Positions 42,731 through 54,537 of a stretch of 64,000 nt of DNA are shown here, piece by piece. A model generated the notes under the pieces. It had not been told where the DNA came from, ran no database searches, and saw nothing but the letters and a program-made list of their open reading frames with translations. The DNA is taken from contig OZ024902.1 of assembly GCA_964017125.1 (NCBI GenBank), positions 54,851,245 to 54,915,244 of the forward strand, in the 5' to 3' direction. Positions within the stretch are counted from its first letter, which is position 1. Every line of letters begins with the position of its first letter. Made by a program: the position numbers and the translations under genes. The stretch is from Flabesymbios commensalis (lineage: Eukaryota; Annelida; Polychaeta; Terebellida; Flabelligeridae).

Positions 42731-42960
42731 TTGTGGTTTTTATTTATGTGCTCTGTGGGATTTGTAGGGTTAATCGATCAACGACTAAGAGGCTGGCCGG
42801 ATGAGACAAGAGAAATTGAGAAGTGGCAGACGACAACCTCTCCCAATAGCTTCCTCTCTCTACCAAATATATTTACCTTCCCGCCAACCCATCCTCGTCA
42901 GTTGACTCCTCTGTTGGGATCTGCTACTTTAATATCAGAACCAGCACGATACAGTGGGCC
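42731..42960. other. Conserved block near the end of unit 1
   Basis: Corresponds to 46905-47130. It contains GGGTTAATCGATCAACG (a Cut/HNF-type motif). The 84- to 99-codon frames run into the B element, so coding is unlikely. Confidence 0.3.
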
Positions 42961-42971
42961 AACAGTAACCC

Positions 42972-43011
42972 TTACAGCGCGATGATCGACTTTAGTCGTC
43001 AGAATCTGATA
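42972..43011 (+). mobile_element. B element stump at the duplication junction
   Basis: CCTTACAGCGCGATGATCG then CTTTAGTCGTCAGAATCTGA. The copy stops in the left arm of its hairpin, exactly where unit 2 begins. Confidence 0.75.
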
Positions 43012-43029
43012 TAACCATGAAGACATATC

Positions 43030-43208
43030 CCAGCAAACACGGGGCATTCATCCGATGTTGTTTCAATGTTGGTCCAGCGTCGAAGACGCTGGTCCAACAT
43101 TGAAACAACATTGGATGAGGACCCCGTGCAAGCACCAGACGTTAAGCAGATGCAGGCTTGATGTTGGGCCAACATCAAACCAGCATTGGCTCAGCGTTCC
43201 GTGTTGGG
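43030..43208. mobile_element. Compound C2 palindrome in unit 2
   Basis: Matches 38959-39127 but keeps the full centre TTGGTCCAGCGTCGAAGACG. Confidence 0.6.
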
Positions 43209-43348
43209 TACTGCTGCCATTCTGGTCTCCGCCAAAACATGCAATAGAAGGCGTAGACCTACCAAATGTAAAAAAGACAACGTGGAATATAGCTGCTCTA
43301 TGTATCCAATAATTTACTCAAATCTCTTCAAGCAATGTTGATCAACAT

Positions 43349-43760
43349 TTAACCCTTGTAATGCGGAATTTATTTTGTATAAATCATGGAGACCAATGGG
43401 TATTTTTTTTCAATTTGAAATCATCATAAATGTCTTAGATAGCTCTTTCTCGCACTCATGCTATTGGCTTTCACTACGAGACGTATGGATCAGCCCATCT
43501 CACACTCTCCAAAACGCTTCACTGCTAAGTTTGATTTTGCCACTTCAATTAGATATTCGTACGAGAAAATACATATTGCTTCGTTTGATACGGCGACATG
43601 GGCCGATCTCAGCACTCGTCACCACATCAAGCACTCGTCACCACATAAAGCCATCGCCTAAAGGCTCGGACTTGATGTCTCGTCTCGTCTTCCCAACGAT
43701 ACCGTACGCATATATTCTGAATCATTTGAATACCTATATATGCTATAGGTCTACGGACAG
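43349..43760 (-). mobile_element. B element tail split by a roughly 265-bp insertion
   Basis: Reversed B tail (AACCCTTGTAATGC, CATGGAGACCAATGGG, AAATCATCATAAATGTC, AGCTCTTTC) stops at about 43456. It resumes at about 43720 with AATCATTTGAATACCTATAT and GGTCTACGG. The insert is not a recognised family. Confidence 0.6.
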
Positions 43761-44580
43761 TATATACAGGATTATCACCGAAGGGTATAATCCCCTTTAT
43801 GTCACTGTGGTAACATGTGCACATTAAATTTATGTTATAGCCTTAATTATGCAAGCAACAGGCAGGTTCAAAGCCAGTGAAAAAAATTTAGTGATGATTT
43901 TAATATAATAGAGTATACGGTAATAGTATATCCAGGCAGCGATGATTTGAGTGGGAGGATCACGTGGGAATGGTTATATAGGGCAAAGGCAGATTTAGAT
44001 GCTTGGCACTTCTCAACGCTGCTCAAGAAGAACGCATCTCTAGCTATTTTTCTTAAGTTTTTCATATAAGTTTGTTTTGGACTAATGAAAACAATTTTTA
44101 TATTTAGTTTTGTATGACATAGTGTATCCCGCAGATCATCATTTCAACTTTTGCAAAATTTTCAGATTTAAAAAAACATTTTTCTTAACATTTCTAAGTA
44201 TCCAGAGAAAAAAAATATTTGTACACCTAAAGGATGACTGAATGTTAGCACAGCATTAATTGGGTCACATGTTGATGCCGTCGGCCAACGTGGGGCAGGC
44301 AATCGGTGCTGCAGGAGAATCCCTCTAATTCCTCACTTTCACACACCAATTAACGTCAGTGACTTTCACGGTTGGTATTGTGGTCTTACGTGTTGTATAT
44401 TGCACACAGTTTTGTCCACATGGCAATGTACGACTTGGGAATAAAACAAATTTATTTTTATTATTTTATTTGTTTTAGTTGAAATCAGTGTAGCTAAATT
44501 ATAACTTCATATAATTTTTTTTTCAAAATTGACGTGTCAACAAATGCAGTCTCTTTTTTGTAAATCATTATTAAACATTA

Positions 44581-44826
44581 TTAACCCTTTTACCGCCGGT
44601 GTCGTCCATATTCGTTTTTTACATTTTTATTAGCATATTACATATCAGCTTTTAAACCTGTTGAAGATAAAACGTGACATTATTCAGCAAGATTTGAAAT
44701 TTGTTGACCTCAATTTTGTCAAATCTGAATAATTTTTACTCACTTGAAGTTGTGGATCGCGTCAGCGAGACACAACTTCAAGTGGGTGAAAATTCCAATT
44801 GAATAATTTGGCGTCTAAAGGGTTAA
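44581..44826 (-). mobile_element. TTAA element A, copy 8
   Basis: TTAA-CCCTTTTACCGCC to GGCGTCTAAAGGG-TTAA, reversed, with a good hairpin. It is at the site equivalent to copy 7. Confidence 0.8.
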
Positions 44827-45658
44827 GTACATCAGAGCAACCAAACATCCCATCACAAGCGCTTGCTCTTTACATTAAACATACGACGGGCATAATACAC
44901 TCCCTGCTCATTCGTATTGATGCGAAGAATGTAGCGTATCAGACATTTTGACTGCTCCAGCAGTATGGTTGATAAAAAGCAGACCCACCATATATTCAGA
45001 ATATCTGCGCTGTCTTTCTGAGCCAGAGACAATTGGCTTTACGAAACAAATCCAGACAGAAGAGCACTTGGAGACAGGCTGGAGAACCCTGGCCTTTGTC
45101 TCAATGGGGCGGAAATGAGCGAGCCCCCGATTTCGCGTGCCAGCTATGGGAACACTCGAGCATGTTCTTCTGTTTTCACAATATTCATTACCCTTGCAAA
45201 CGTCCAGTGCGATTATATTTCCAAGCATATGCCACCAACCCGTCCAGACCGCGAAACGTCCTCTTCAATTCTCAAAACCTGATCAAAGAAGGGTTGAATA
45301 TCCTTTGTGTGTGGTTTATAGTTTTGTTTAAATAGAATTCCCCAGGTACGTTATAATTATTCCATGCAATTTTGGTGTTATACTTTAAATATCCATTTAC
45401 AGTTAATAGATGGTTTAATAAAAGCTTCCTTGTCAAGAGATCTTCTCAGTTGCTCATTATTTTATGACATTGATTTTGGGTCATCTTTGCTCGCTATAAT
45501 TATTGTTCTAAAATTATTGTTCTACATCGACCTACTTGGTAAAATATTCTTATTAATTAGAAAACTGTTGTTCCTTTACAGCTGTCATCCGAAACAAAGC
45601 TTGCCTTGTGTTTGTTGTCTGATTTAGTTAACACTAGAATAATCAAGCCTTCTCCAGC

Positions 45659-45762
45659 AGACATAGAACATTTGTATAACATTTATACAATTTTGGCCCG
45701 ACGTCGAAGACGTTGGGCCGACGTTGTATCGATGTTATGCAAAAGTGTTGTGTTTGCTGGGA
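45659..45762. mobile_element. C-family MITE in unit 2
   Basis: The same element as 41489-41592, with no differences seen. Confidence 0.8.
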
Positions 45763-47137
45763 TATACTATTATTATTTAACACTTATGTATATCGTCCAG
45801 CTTGGATTGGTTTATTCATACCACTTAAGTAACTTGATGTCAAAATAAACGAACCTACTACTTTGTAAAGTGAGTGATAGTTATGTTAGTAAAGTTTTGT
45901 TATCATAGGTATAAGAAATGGTGCGCTACATATGAACAGCTTACTGAAGATGGCGACAACTTATTTAAACCGAATCAAGTACACTTTTATAAAGCCTTCA
46001 CAGAGGCACATAGTACACTGCGTGACAAATGTATGTATCCATCATACAAGTCCGAGACAGAACGAACAGATTGTACTTGATATGAAGACTTAAATTATTA
46101 TTGCTGGCTTGTCAAATTATAATGTGACATGAACAAAACTACATAATCATAAGTAGTACTGTTGTAAATATACAGTACTACAGTTATTATATTTTATTTA
46201 TGCAACAATTTGAGCAAACAAGAAAATAACCCATTTCTTTGTTTAAAATAAAAGCTGATACACGTTTCGTGTGAATTTATTGTAGAAATCGTCAAGGTGT
46301 GAATCCGATTTTTATTCTGATAATCGTATACATGTAGATTTTACGTTTATGTGCGCCAAATAACTGTTGGATATCATGATAACGGGTTTTTATTTTCAGT
46401 AAATTGATAATCAGGTTAAAATGGTAAAATGATGTGATCTAAATGTGTGAGGTCTGTGATTATTAATGGTTTGGTTAATTATGTTCCCATCTTGCCACAT
46501 CAGGTCTGACAGTCAGACCACTGGTCTGGTCTTAGTCTGCCGATAGCAGACAACTGGATAGATGAAGATGTTCCATGCAATTCGAATAACGAATTTTATT
46601 TCACATAAACTTTTATCTATCAGAATACCACAACCTTTTATGAGAGAGTCACATCACTGGAACTGTAATGCTAACCTTTACGTGCCCAGGAAAAAAAATC
46701 TCTCCAGATATTAAATCAGTCTGTTTTTTACATTTGCCTCTCACAGTTTTGTGTCACATGTGTCTCCTCCACTTTCACAATGATCAAGCTAGGGGCAGGA
46801 CGGTAAATTTGTTAGATCAATCAACGTGCTGTAATGCAGGCTAACGATGGGGAAATAATCTATAATTCTATAGCCACCAAGGCATAGATCCATTCTACAT
46901 AGTGGTTTTTATTTATGTGCTCTGTGGGATTTGTAGGGTTAATCGATCAACGACTAAGAGGCTGGCCGGATGAGACAAGAGAAATTGAGAAGTGGCAGAC
47001 GACAACCTCTCCCAATAGCTTCCTCTCTCTACCAAATATATTTACCTTCCCGCCAACCCATCCTCGTCAGTTGACTCGTCTGTTGGGATCTGCTACTTTA
47101 ATATCAGAACCAACACGATACAGTGGCCCAACAGTAA

Positions 47138-47331
47138 CCCTTACAGTGCGGGGATCGACTTTATCGCACTGTGATAGTAAAATTATTTCTAATGGCCGTA
47201 GACCCATAACATAGGTATTCAAATGAATCAGAAAGAGCTAACTAAGACATTTAAAATGATTTCTAAATGAATAAAACCCTTTGGTCTCCATGGATTTTAC
47301 AAAAATAATTCAGTGCTTTAAGGGTTGAGCC
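47138..47331 (+). mobile_element. TTAA element B, copy 7, collapsed hairpin
   Basis: CCTTACAGTGCGGGGATCG, then most of the hairpin centre is missing (CTTTATCGCACTGTGATAG), then a normal body (ATGGCCGTAGACCCATAACA) and right end GCTTTAAGGGTTGA. Confidence 0.75.
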
Positions 47332-47610
47332 AACGCTAACAATTGATTGTTCTGGCCAGTGGTGATGTGTTCACCTTTGTATTAGTTCACTCTCATACAT
47401 CGACCCTTTTGCGACGAATAAAATCTCTGCGTGAGTACACCGTCCTCAAATACATAGGCCTATTGCTTAGATTGAAGACCAGTAGCCTACTGAAAATATC
47501 GATCTTTTTTTCGCTCTTTTATTTTGGTCATAAAAACGGTTATCCTCTCCGGGCGATTTGACCTGAATAAACACAACCTCCAACTCTGGGGGTTTAATTC
47601 GAAAACACCG
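47332..47610. other. Unique DNA
   Basis: Nothing was recognised. Confidence 0.35.
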
Positions 47611-47820
47611 TTTTAACCCTTTCTGCGCAGGGACCGTCTTTAGACGTCAGAATCTGACGTCTAAAGAAGTAAGATTCTGACGTCTAAGGTCGATCCCCGC
47701 TCTAAACATAGGTATTCAAATGAAGCGGATAGAGCCAAATTGGACAATTATAATGATTCTGAAAATTTCTTTTTGATTTCTATGGTTTAGACAAAAATAT
47801 TTCAACGTTGTAGGGGTTAA
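47611..47820 (+). mobile_element. TTAA element B, copy 8
   Basis: TTAA-CCCTTTCTGCGCAGGGAC, hairpin with TTTAGACGTCAGAATCTGAC, internal deletion after the hairpin, right end CAACGTTGTAGGGG-TTAA. Confidence 0.75.
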
Positions 47821-47837
47821 AATGTATTTGAATATAA

Positions 47838-48035
47838 TATCACTACCCTGGTGTTTTAAATGGAACACACGGGTTTTACAGCCTGAACACTGGCGACTTT
47901 ATTTGAAGATATCAAGACACCGGTGTTAACATTTTGGCAGAACGCGTTCATCTAGAACACATTTACCATGTTTAGGTTGTTGTAACATCAATAACTCAAA
48001 CACTAATTGGTGTTCAAAGCACAGGGGTGATGCAG
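47838..48035. mobile_element. MITE-like element rich in GAACAC/GGTGTT
   Basis: Imperfect terminal repeats, ATCACTACCCTGGTGTTTT and CTTTGAACACC in inverted order, enclose repeated ACACCGGTGTT-type half sites. It is a single copy here; the family was not identified. Confidence 0.4.
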
Positions 48036-48308
48036 TTATCAAAACTCAAAATAGTTTAATAATCACATTAAGGGGGTTCAACCCCCACCCCTCCCACCAG
48101 GCATTCTAGGTGGAGGGTATAACCTCCCCCCCCCCCCCCCTCCCCTTCAAATAAGCACTGCTGAATCCGTTAAAACGAATTATAGGATTGAACATGTTTA
48201 TTACATGTAGTTACAACGACGGTTTGCTTAATGCGTTTGTTAATGCGTTTTGGCTCTGCACAAAGACTGTCCAAGATGGTACAAGACGAACCCTTCAGAC
48301 TGTACAAC
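48036..48308. other. C-rich and unique DNA
   Basis: C-rich tracts at about 48081-48098 and 48124-48148. No gene was recognised. Confidence 0.45.
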
Positions 48309-48375
48309 TACCCAGCAATAAAACATTTGTATAACATTTGTATAACGCCGGCCCAACGTCTTCGCCGTTCGAGCC
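48309..48375. repeat. C-family half copy
   Basis: TA-CCCAGCAATAAAACATTT through GGCCCAACGTCTTCGCCG. The right half is absent. Confidence 0.65.
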
Positions 48376-48870
48376 ATCCTGACACTACGGAAAATAATTT
48401 AGTCATGTTCACATCGCACCGATTATCTGCGATTGCTCCCAATAAGACGTAATCCGGGACATTCTTTGTGATGCGGCACAGACATGAGACATGAAAATAA
48501 TATTCGTTTGTATATAGTCAATCAATATATTGTACGGTGTCAGAATAAAGAGCATTCTCGGAGTAACTCTATCTGTTCATTCTCGTGCTTTGTGCTTTTT
48601 ATTTAGCAAAAAAGCTTCTCGAGCTTCCCAACTGCGCCACGATATTAAATTTCGATGTGACATTTACGTTCTGCGTTCTGGATTCTGTATAAATTCAATA
48701 AGATTTTCCGCTCAGAAAACGACATGATCCGCTAACATGTGGATAGAAAATTATTTGTCAACTACAGCCACGTCATATTTTTAAGTGGAAAAACTCATTT
48801 TTCACGAAACAGTTAATTTGGTTCTTACAATGAAATTACTACATACAAACAGCCCAGACATTTCATGCGA
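48376..48870. other. Unique DNA
   Basis: Nothing was recognised. Confidence 0.35.
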
Positions 48871-48983
48871 TAACCCAACAAACACTAAACATTTGTATGA
48901 CATTTGTACAATGCTGGACCATCGTCTTCGACGTTGGTCCAACATTGTACAAATGTTATGCAAATATTTTGTGTTTCCTGGTA
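48871..48983. mobile_element. C-family palindromic MITE
   Basis: ACCCAACAAACACTAAACAT to ATTTTGTGTTTCCTGGTA around CATCGTCTTCGACGTTGG. Confidence 0.8.
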
Positions 48984-49589
48984 AGTGAGATTGTGGCCTA
49001 CTGTAGCAGGTAATGTGCGTGTGTGCTGCTACTTTAGATAATGAGTTCTAGAGTAAAATGAGATGCTGTGTAAGGCGCGGCTCACCTTGCCACTAGCCGG
49101 GATTCTCACCTCTGAACGCGACACTAGGACACCCAGGTCCGGCATCGTAGCACCCTTTGACACCTACCGGTAAAAGCTCAACAACAATGCTTTTTAGGCA
49201 TGCAGACTAAATTATCATAATTGTCGTAATTAATCTGCAATATTTTTACAGCAAAATTATTTATATTTTCTAATTCAATCTCAAAATATTCTAATGCAGC
49301 AGTTCTTCATATTTTTAACAAATATCCCTGCGTTGAGGTGATCCAATCAATATTTATCTGGAACTCTGATCTTTATTATTTCAGATATCCGTTATAGGGA
49401 TTACACGCCCATCCGTAAAAAAAGATGGGCAAATAAGACTTAAAGAGTAAATAAGTTTACTGTAGTAAACAAAGAATGACAGCTGTAGTAAAGAAGGAAT
49501 GCCCCAATAACGCATGGCTGTAATAAAAAAGAACGGCCCAATAACGGACAATAAGACGTTAAATAGAAGTGGACCTAACCACATGAATC
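48984..49589. other. Unique AT-rich DNA
   Basis: No gene was recognised. Confidence 0.4.
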
Positions 49590-49822
49590 ATAACCCTTAA
49601 ACCGCCGAATTTTTTAATATAAATTTTCACCTACTTGAAGTTGTGTCTCGCTGACGCGATCCACAACTTCAAGTGAGTGAAAATTATTTAGATTTGACAA
49701 AATAGATGTTAATTATTTTCAAATCTTGCTGATTGATATCCCGTTTTATCTTCAACATGTCTAAGAGGGGGTAGTTAATTTGGCAATTAAAAACTTAATA
49801 TAATCGGGATCAGCGGTTAAAA
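49590..49822 (+). mobile_element. TTAA element A, copy 9, decayed ends
   Basis: The hairpin is intact apart from a flanking change, but the left end (ATAACCCTTAAACCGCC) and right end (CAGCGGTTAAAAATAGG) have decayed. Confidence 0.7.
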
Positions 49823-49828
49823 ATAGGC

Positions 49829-49946
49829 AGTGGCTAATCGTACGTGATTCTTTATAATGTAACTCTATGGGTAGCCTTGTTTACGAAATGACGGGGTCCC
49901 ATTTACTTTCATTATAACTTACGATTAGTCACTACGATTAGCCACT
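49829..49946. repeat. Inverted repeat Z
   Basis: AGTGGCTAATCGTACGTG at the left and TACGATTAGCCACT at the right, with ATTCTTTATAATG/CATTATAAC inside. It is a single copy in this window, directly after family A copy 9. Confidence 0.6.
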
Positions 49947-49962
49947 CATATTTCATTTAATC

Positions 49963-50387
49963 GTCCTGACGACAACAATCGCTATATGACATTTGTCGGC
50001 GCCCTGTGGGCCACATGGGCACGGGACCCCCTGTTGTAATGGAACTGCCCTGCTTAGTCAATAGAACCATAAAGGTGGACATGGATTTGTACACAATTGT
50101 ACATAACTTCTATCAACGCTATAAAACTCACCTCTCACACCATTTCCCATGCAATGTTGGTTCAACATAAGATGTCGGCATTAAAATCCAAATAAAAAAT
50201 TATAATTAATTAATAATTCATCATTCATCATATAAGTTTCGGCGACATGATGGAGAGAGCTATGGCATGCGAACTTTAACATGCGTCCATTTAACTGTAA
50301 TTGGTGTCTCGTTCGTATTACAATATGGTCATGGTAGTGGTCAACTTTATGAATTATTGTCGTCCAAGCGATTGTTGTCGTCAGGAC
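49963..50387. repeat. 20-bp perfect inverted pair enclosing about 385 bp
   Basis: GTCCTGACGACAACAATCGC at 49963-49982 and its exact reverse complement at 50368-50387. The interior holds no recognised gene. These could be the ends of an unknown element. Confidence 0.55.
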
Positions 50388-50655
50388 ACCCCTACAATTG
50401 TTGTGATCCGCTCTTCTGGATCCTGGCTGCTTTAAGACATCAAATATTACTTCACGCGTTACGTTTATTTTATTAATGTTAAATGATGAAATCATAAGCA
50501 TAATAATTGTACCTGCAAAATCCGGTTTAAATAATAGTTATATTTCTATAATATTATTGTGTTACTTGTCCTTTATCCATATTATATAAATGTATTGCAT
50601 ACATGTCAAAGTATATTGAAGATGACGCGATGACGTTTTCTTTTGAATTATCAAA
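50388..50655. other. Unique AT-rich DNA
   Basis: Nothing was recognised. Confidence 0.35.
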
Positions 50656-50733
50656 TCGTCGCCTCGGAGCTAAAGGATCCTATCTGCCACTCTAACGACT
50701 GTCAGATAGGATCCTTTAGCTCCGAGGCGACGA
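50656..50733 (+). repeat. Hairpin element E, copy 2
   Basis: TCGTCGCCTCGGAGC, TAAAGGATCCTATCTGCC, loop, mirror arm. It has one more arm mismatch near the loop than copies 1 and 3. Confidence 0.8.
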
Positions 50734-51506
50734 AATTTGCAATTGTGCTTTGGAGTCATTGTTGTGTAGTTTACCAAGCATATGTTATGTGTACAGGCAC
50801 ATTAATAATATGTTCTGAATAATTATCTCACACCTTGTTTTTTCACTCTCGTCCGCGACGCACACATACACCCAATGCTATAGAATGGATTATTGTAGTG
50901 AATAATTCAAGACCGGTTATATTGTCAAGTGAGTCAATGAGAAATCCAGGTGAATCATAAAAATAACCGATGACAATGATGATGTACCACATAATATTCA
51001 CAGGCCGACACGAAATAACAATCGAATGTGAAAGAGTGTAACTTCTCGTGGTTATTTTAATTTTTTTGTTTATTATTTTATGTTTGGTATTTTACTTTCC
51101 CGGTAGCAGACAACTGAATAGATGGAGATGTTATCATCAGGCACTGGTAGGATTAATAAAACCCTTACCGATATGTAATGATATATATAAGTGTGTGTTC
51201 TAATTAATAGGAGAATGTGGTGTTAGTATCTTCCGAAAATCTAATATAAATATAATGAATGATAACATGGATTAAAAGTACAAAGTTTGATAGTTTACCA
51301 ACGATATTTTTTTCATAATGTTCTACGAATTTATGATAATATATATATATATTTGGATTTTAATGCCAACAGCGTGCGTTGATCCCACACTTTTCCCCGC
51401 AGATTAATAACATTGGTGAGGACTCCGTACAATTGTGTAGAAATCCATGTCCACACTTTATGGGTCTTTTGACTAAGAAGGGCTGCTCCATCTCAACAGA
51501 GGGTCT
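50734..51506. other. Unique AT-rich DNA
   Basis: No gene was recognised. Confidence 0.4.
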
Positions 51507-51616
51507 CCCCGGCAGACATGATACGCTGGCCCACCGTTGGCTTACTGTTGGTTCACCGCTTACGACGTTGGCCGAACAGTAAGCCAACGTTGGGCCAACG
51601 TCTCATGTTTGCTGGG
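51507..51616. mobile_element. C2 palindromic MITE
   Basis: CCCCGGCAGACATGATACGC to ACGTCTCATGTTTGCTGGG. The arms carry CGTTGGCTTACTGTTGG and AACAGTAAGCCAACG. Confidence 0.75.
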
Positions 51617-51796
51617 TCGTCAACCCTCTTCGAAGGAACCATTTTGTGCTTGACTTGGATTTGAGCATCACCTGGTGAGCATAGACTAAACGCACGTCTT
51701 GTTTACATTGCGGTTTTAAATCGCTTTCGTAACAACTCATTTTAGCATTCCTAGCACGTCACATATACATGCAGTTAGAGATATATAGCCTATAAG
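51617..51796. other. Unique DNA
   Basis: Nothing was recognised. Confidence 0.35.
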
Positions 51797-51874
51797 TCGT
51801 CGCCTCGGAGCTAAAGCATCCTATCTGCCACTCTAACGAGTGTCAGATAGGATCCTTTAGCTCCGAGGCGACGA
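51797..51874 (+). repeat. Hairpin element E, copy 3
   Basis: As copy 2, 1.1 kb away in the same orientation, with one extra arm mismatch (AGCATCC opposite GGATCCT). Confidence 0.8.
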
Positions 51875-53459
51875 GGTGGTTACGAGGATAGAGTGCCATA
51901 TTAGCCCCACTCAACTGAGTGGCTCGTGACATACTCTGTCTGCCAGGGGTCGTCCTGTTTCATGATTGAAAGTCACAGTTACCAATACCAAAAAATATTT
52001 AATGATGTTTAAATGCCATTGATTTAACAACCTTGAAGTGGGCAAGGCCCAACCTCCAACCGATATCATCGCTTGAAACAGCTAGGGTGTGGTGCACCAC
52101 TAAGCCCACTGACACAATATAGTCTGCCCTTATTATCTGTAGTCACTGCCAAGGAGACGAGTTGTGACAAAATTAAAAAAAGATATCGTGTAAGAGTCAC
52201 ACGTAGAAATATCCCGATATTAAAACTCACCAAATGAAGATTACCCCCCCCCCCCCCAACACACACACACACACGCACACACAAAGGCATCGTATAGGCC
52301 TAACCACAGAAGAAGTGTAGCGGGGTAAGTTCATCTCCATCCACGTATATTACCATCTGTCTGTCCAGTTACACTTCTAAACGCCAAGTGCTTGAGTGAA
52401 AGAAAGAAGTGTCCTTAAATCACGAATCAATGTTGGGCTAACGTAAAAATTGTTGCCTCGTCTAATGTCGCATGTTGGCTAGAAATTGATCTGTAATGCG
52501 TATTTCCATCCAGGTGGAATAATAAAATAAAAAGGTAGATAAATTAAATTAGCTAATTGACTGATTGCGAGTCATCAAGTTTCTCTCGTTGAAAGGGTAT
52601 TGATGTTGAGTGATACCACCATGATCTTTTTGATCGAATTGAAATTAAAAAATATATAATTGAATTGCATTGTGCATTTCATCCGAGAGAAAAAAAAATA
52701 CTAGTGAAATGGTATTATTTAATAATACTTTTTTAATTAAAATAAATTATTTCAGCAATATGTTTTAAATATCATGCTAATGTATTGCTTTTTCACAGCT
52801 GCATTTTCCCGAATAGAAAATAATCGCTTTCAAATGAGGAGGCCACCATTCAATCACCAGGGGGGAGGGCTGAATTATTTTTGAAATAAATAATTTCGTG
52901 CAGACTCTACACTAAATAAATAATTTGCCCGCAACAAAAACTCCTGTCACCCACCCCCCTGAAGATTGAATGGGGCCCCCCTAGCCGCATGACGGGTAAA
53001 GATCTCATAAGATAAAGGTATCGCCGTCATCAAATATTATACCACATATATTTGAGACAGACCTACTATTAAATACCCTAAATTTTCATAGTCGCGAATT
53101 ATGCTTTTAAAATATGCTACAAAACATTACAAAAACACACAAATCTTAGCATTAAATTAGGTAGGTCGTCATGATTCGCTGAGTAAATATTGTGGGCGCC
53201 CACGCACGCGCATCATGGTCTACATCCACAGGACTGATGTCCGCCGCAATATAAATATTATTGTTCAGTGAAGCAAAACGACACAGCTGCATTCTGCCAT
53301 CTCATTAAATCAAAATGTAGCCTTAATTTTTGAGGAAAATAAATTGAGTGAAAGAATCTCGATGTGATTGTAGTTTTGTTGGATGATTTGTAACTAAATT
53401 TGTCGCAGTTCACGACTGGCAGTATATTGACAAGTGCATGGTGATCTTTTATTTACGAA
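51875..53459. other. Unique DNA with a C/AC tract
   Basis: A poly-C run and (AC)n lie at 52243-52282. A C2 half-copy trace (CAATGTTGGGCTAACG, GTCGCATGTTGGCTAG) lies near 52427-52480. No gene was recognised. Confidence 0.4.
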
Positions 53460-53775
53460 AATGAAATTACTCGGGCTTTAGGCCACTTTTTTGCACATAC
53501 ACTCTAAATTGGGCCGGGAGAACCTCCTTAGTATGGTGAGATAAATGAGATGACACTGCCCTCCAGACACAGGATTCTAAATTTTCAAACCGTGGAGGTC
53601 TGAGGCCAAGCAAGCTACCTCTATGTCACGGAGGCTCCACACAATACTCAGTTTTACGATTGGATGGAGAAGAAACATTTTTGATTCCTTTAGACCGCAG
53701 AGAATGGGAAACGATGCCTGAACTCTAGCGTGAAAGGCAGCGATGCTAACTATAATACCCTAGGGCCCCTGCCCC
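53460..53775 (-). mobile_element. SINE-H copy, decayed head
   Basis: The tail (CTTTAGGCCACTTTTTTGCA) and body (GAGATGACACTGCCCTCCAG) are clear. The head with the pol III boxes is decayed (AACTCTAGCGTG in place of the B box). Confidence 0.7.
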
Positions 53776-53805
53776 TTTCATTTACATAATTGCATACTCT
53801 CGTTT

Positions 53806-53864
53806 AAAGCCAAAAGGCAGTATCTTCTTACTTTACAAGTGAGCATATACTGCCTTTTGGCTTT
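53806..53864. repeat. Hairpin
   Basis: The arms are AAAGCCAAAAGGCAGTAT and ATACTGCCTTTTGGCTTT with a loop of about 22 bp. It begins just after the SINE head. Confidence 0.7.
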
Positions 53865-54292
53865 GCAGAGCAGTATAGGGGGCAATACTATTAATAATAA
53901 GGCCACCACAACCTCAGACAATGTTTTTTTTTAACAACGATCGTCATTGTCGTACATTTGTTTGGAAGTAATTATATATAAAGAGAAAACAACTTAATTT
54001 GTTTCCCAACACAATACTTCACCATGTGTATTATTTCAGCATCGTGGCAACGTTTATTGTGTAATTATAACCTTTTTGTAATTAATAAATTACATTGCCC
54101 AGGAATGTTTATAAGGGGTTGGCATTGTATAGTATAATCGCAAACGCTTCAGCAAATATGCACAGCCATCACCTTTTTCCATTATATAGCCTACGGTTAC
54201 CATTCATTTTTTTTTGCTCCAATGGCCTTCTGTTTTTCTCATGCACAACAAGCTTGAGAGAACACTGTACGTACATGAAGATGAAGGGTTTT
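53865..54292. other. Unique AT-rich DNA
   Basis: Nothing was recognised. Confidence 0.35.
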
Positions 54293-54537
54293 TTAGCCCT
54301 TTCAGTGTGGGTACCGTCTTTAGACGTTAGAATCTGACGTCGATAAACGTCAGATTATGACGTCTAAAGACGGTCTCCGCACTGAAAGAAAAAATATATT
54401 TCTAATGACCGCAGACCCATGGGATAGGTATTCAAATGAAACGGAAAGAGCTACTAAGCCATTATGATGATTTCAAATTAAAAAACCCTCTGATTTCCAA
54501 GGTTTATACAAAATAATATCAACGTCGTAAGGGTTAA
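54293..54537 (+). mobile_element. TTAA element B, copy 9
   Basis: TTAG-CCCTTTCAGTGTGGGTACC left end, strong hairpin (CTTTAGACGTTAGAATCTGA and mirror), right end CAACGTCGTAAGGG-TTAA. Confidence 0.8.

Larger units (their letters stand above)
38941..43011 (+). repeat. Tandem segmental duplication, unit 1
   Basis: The unit starts at TAACCATGAAGACATATCCC and is followed head-to-tail by unit 2. By eye the last 2.3 kb (from about 40670) differ from unit 2 by about one base in a hundred, while the first 1.7 kb differ much more and carry several indels. The unit ends inside a B element hairpin (CTTTAGTCGTCAGAATCTGA). Confidence 0.9.
43012..47164 (+). repeat. Tandem segmental duplication, unit 2
   Basis: The second copy of the roughly 4.1-kb unit. 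It is longer than unit 1 by about 80 bp because of indels in its first 1.8 kb. It ends in a B element (47138-47331) that, unlike the one in unit 1, continues through its body. Confidence 0.9.

Noticed and set aside
43375-43827. 150-codon frame in unit 2
   Set aside because: It spans a split B element and its insert and is broken in unit 1.
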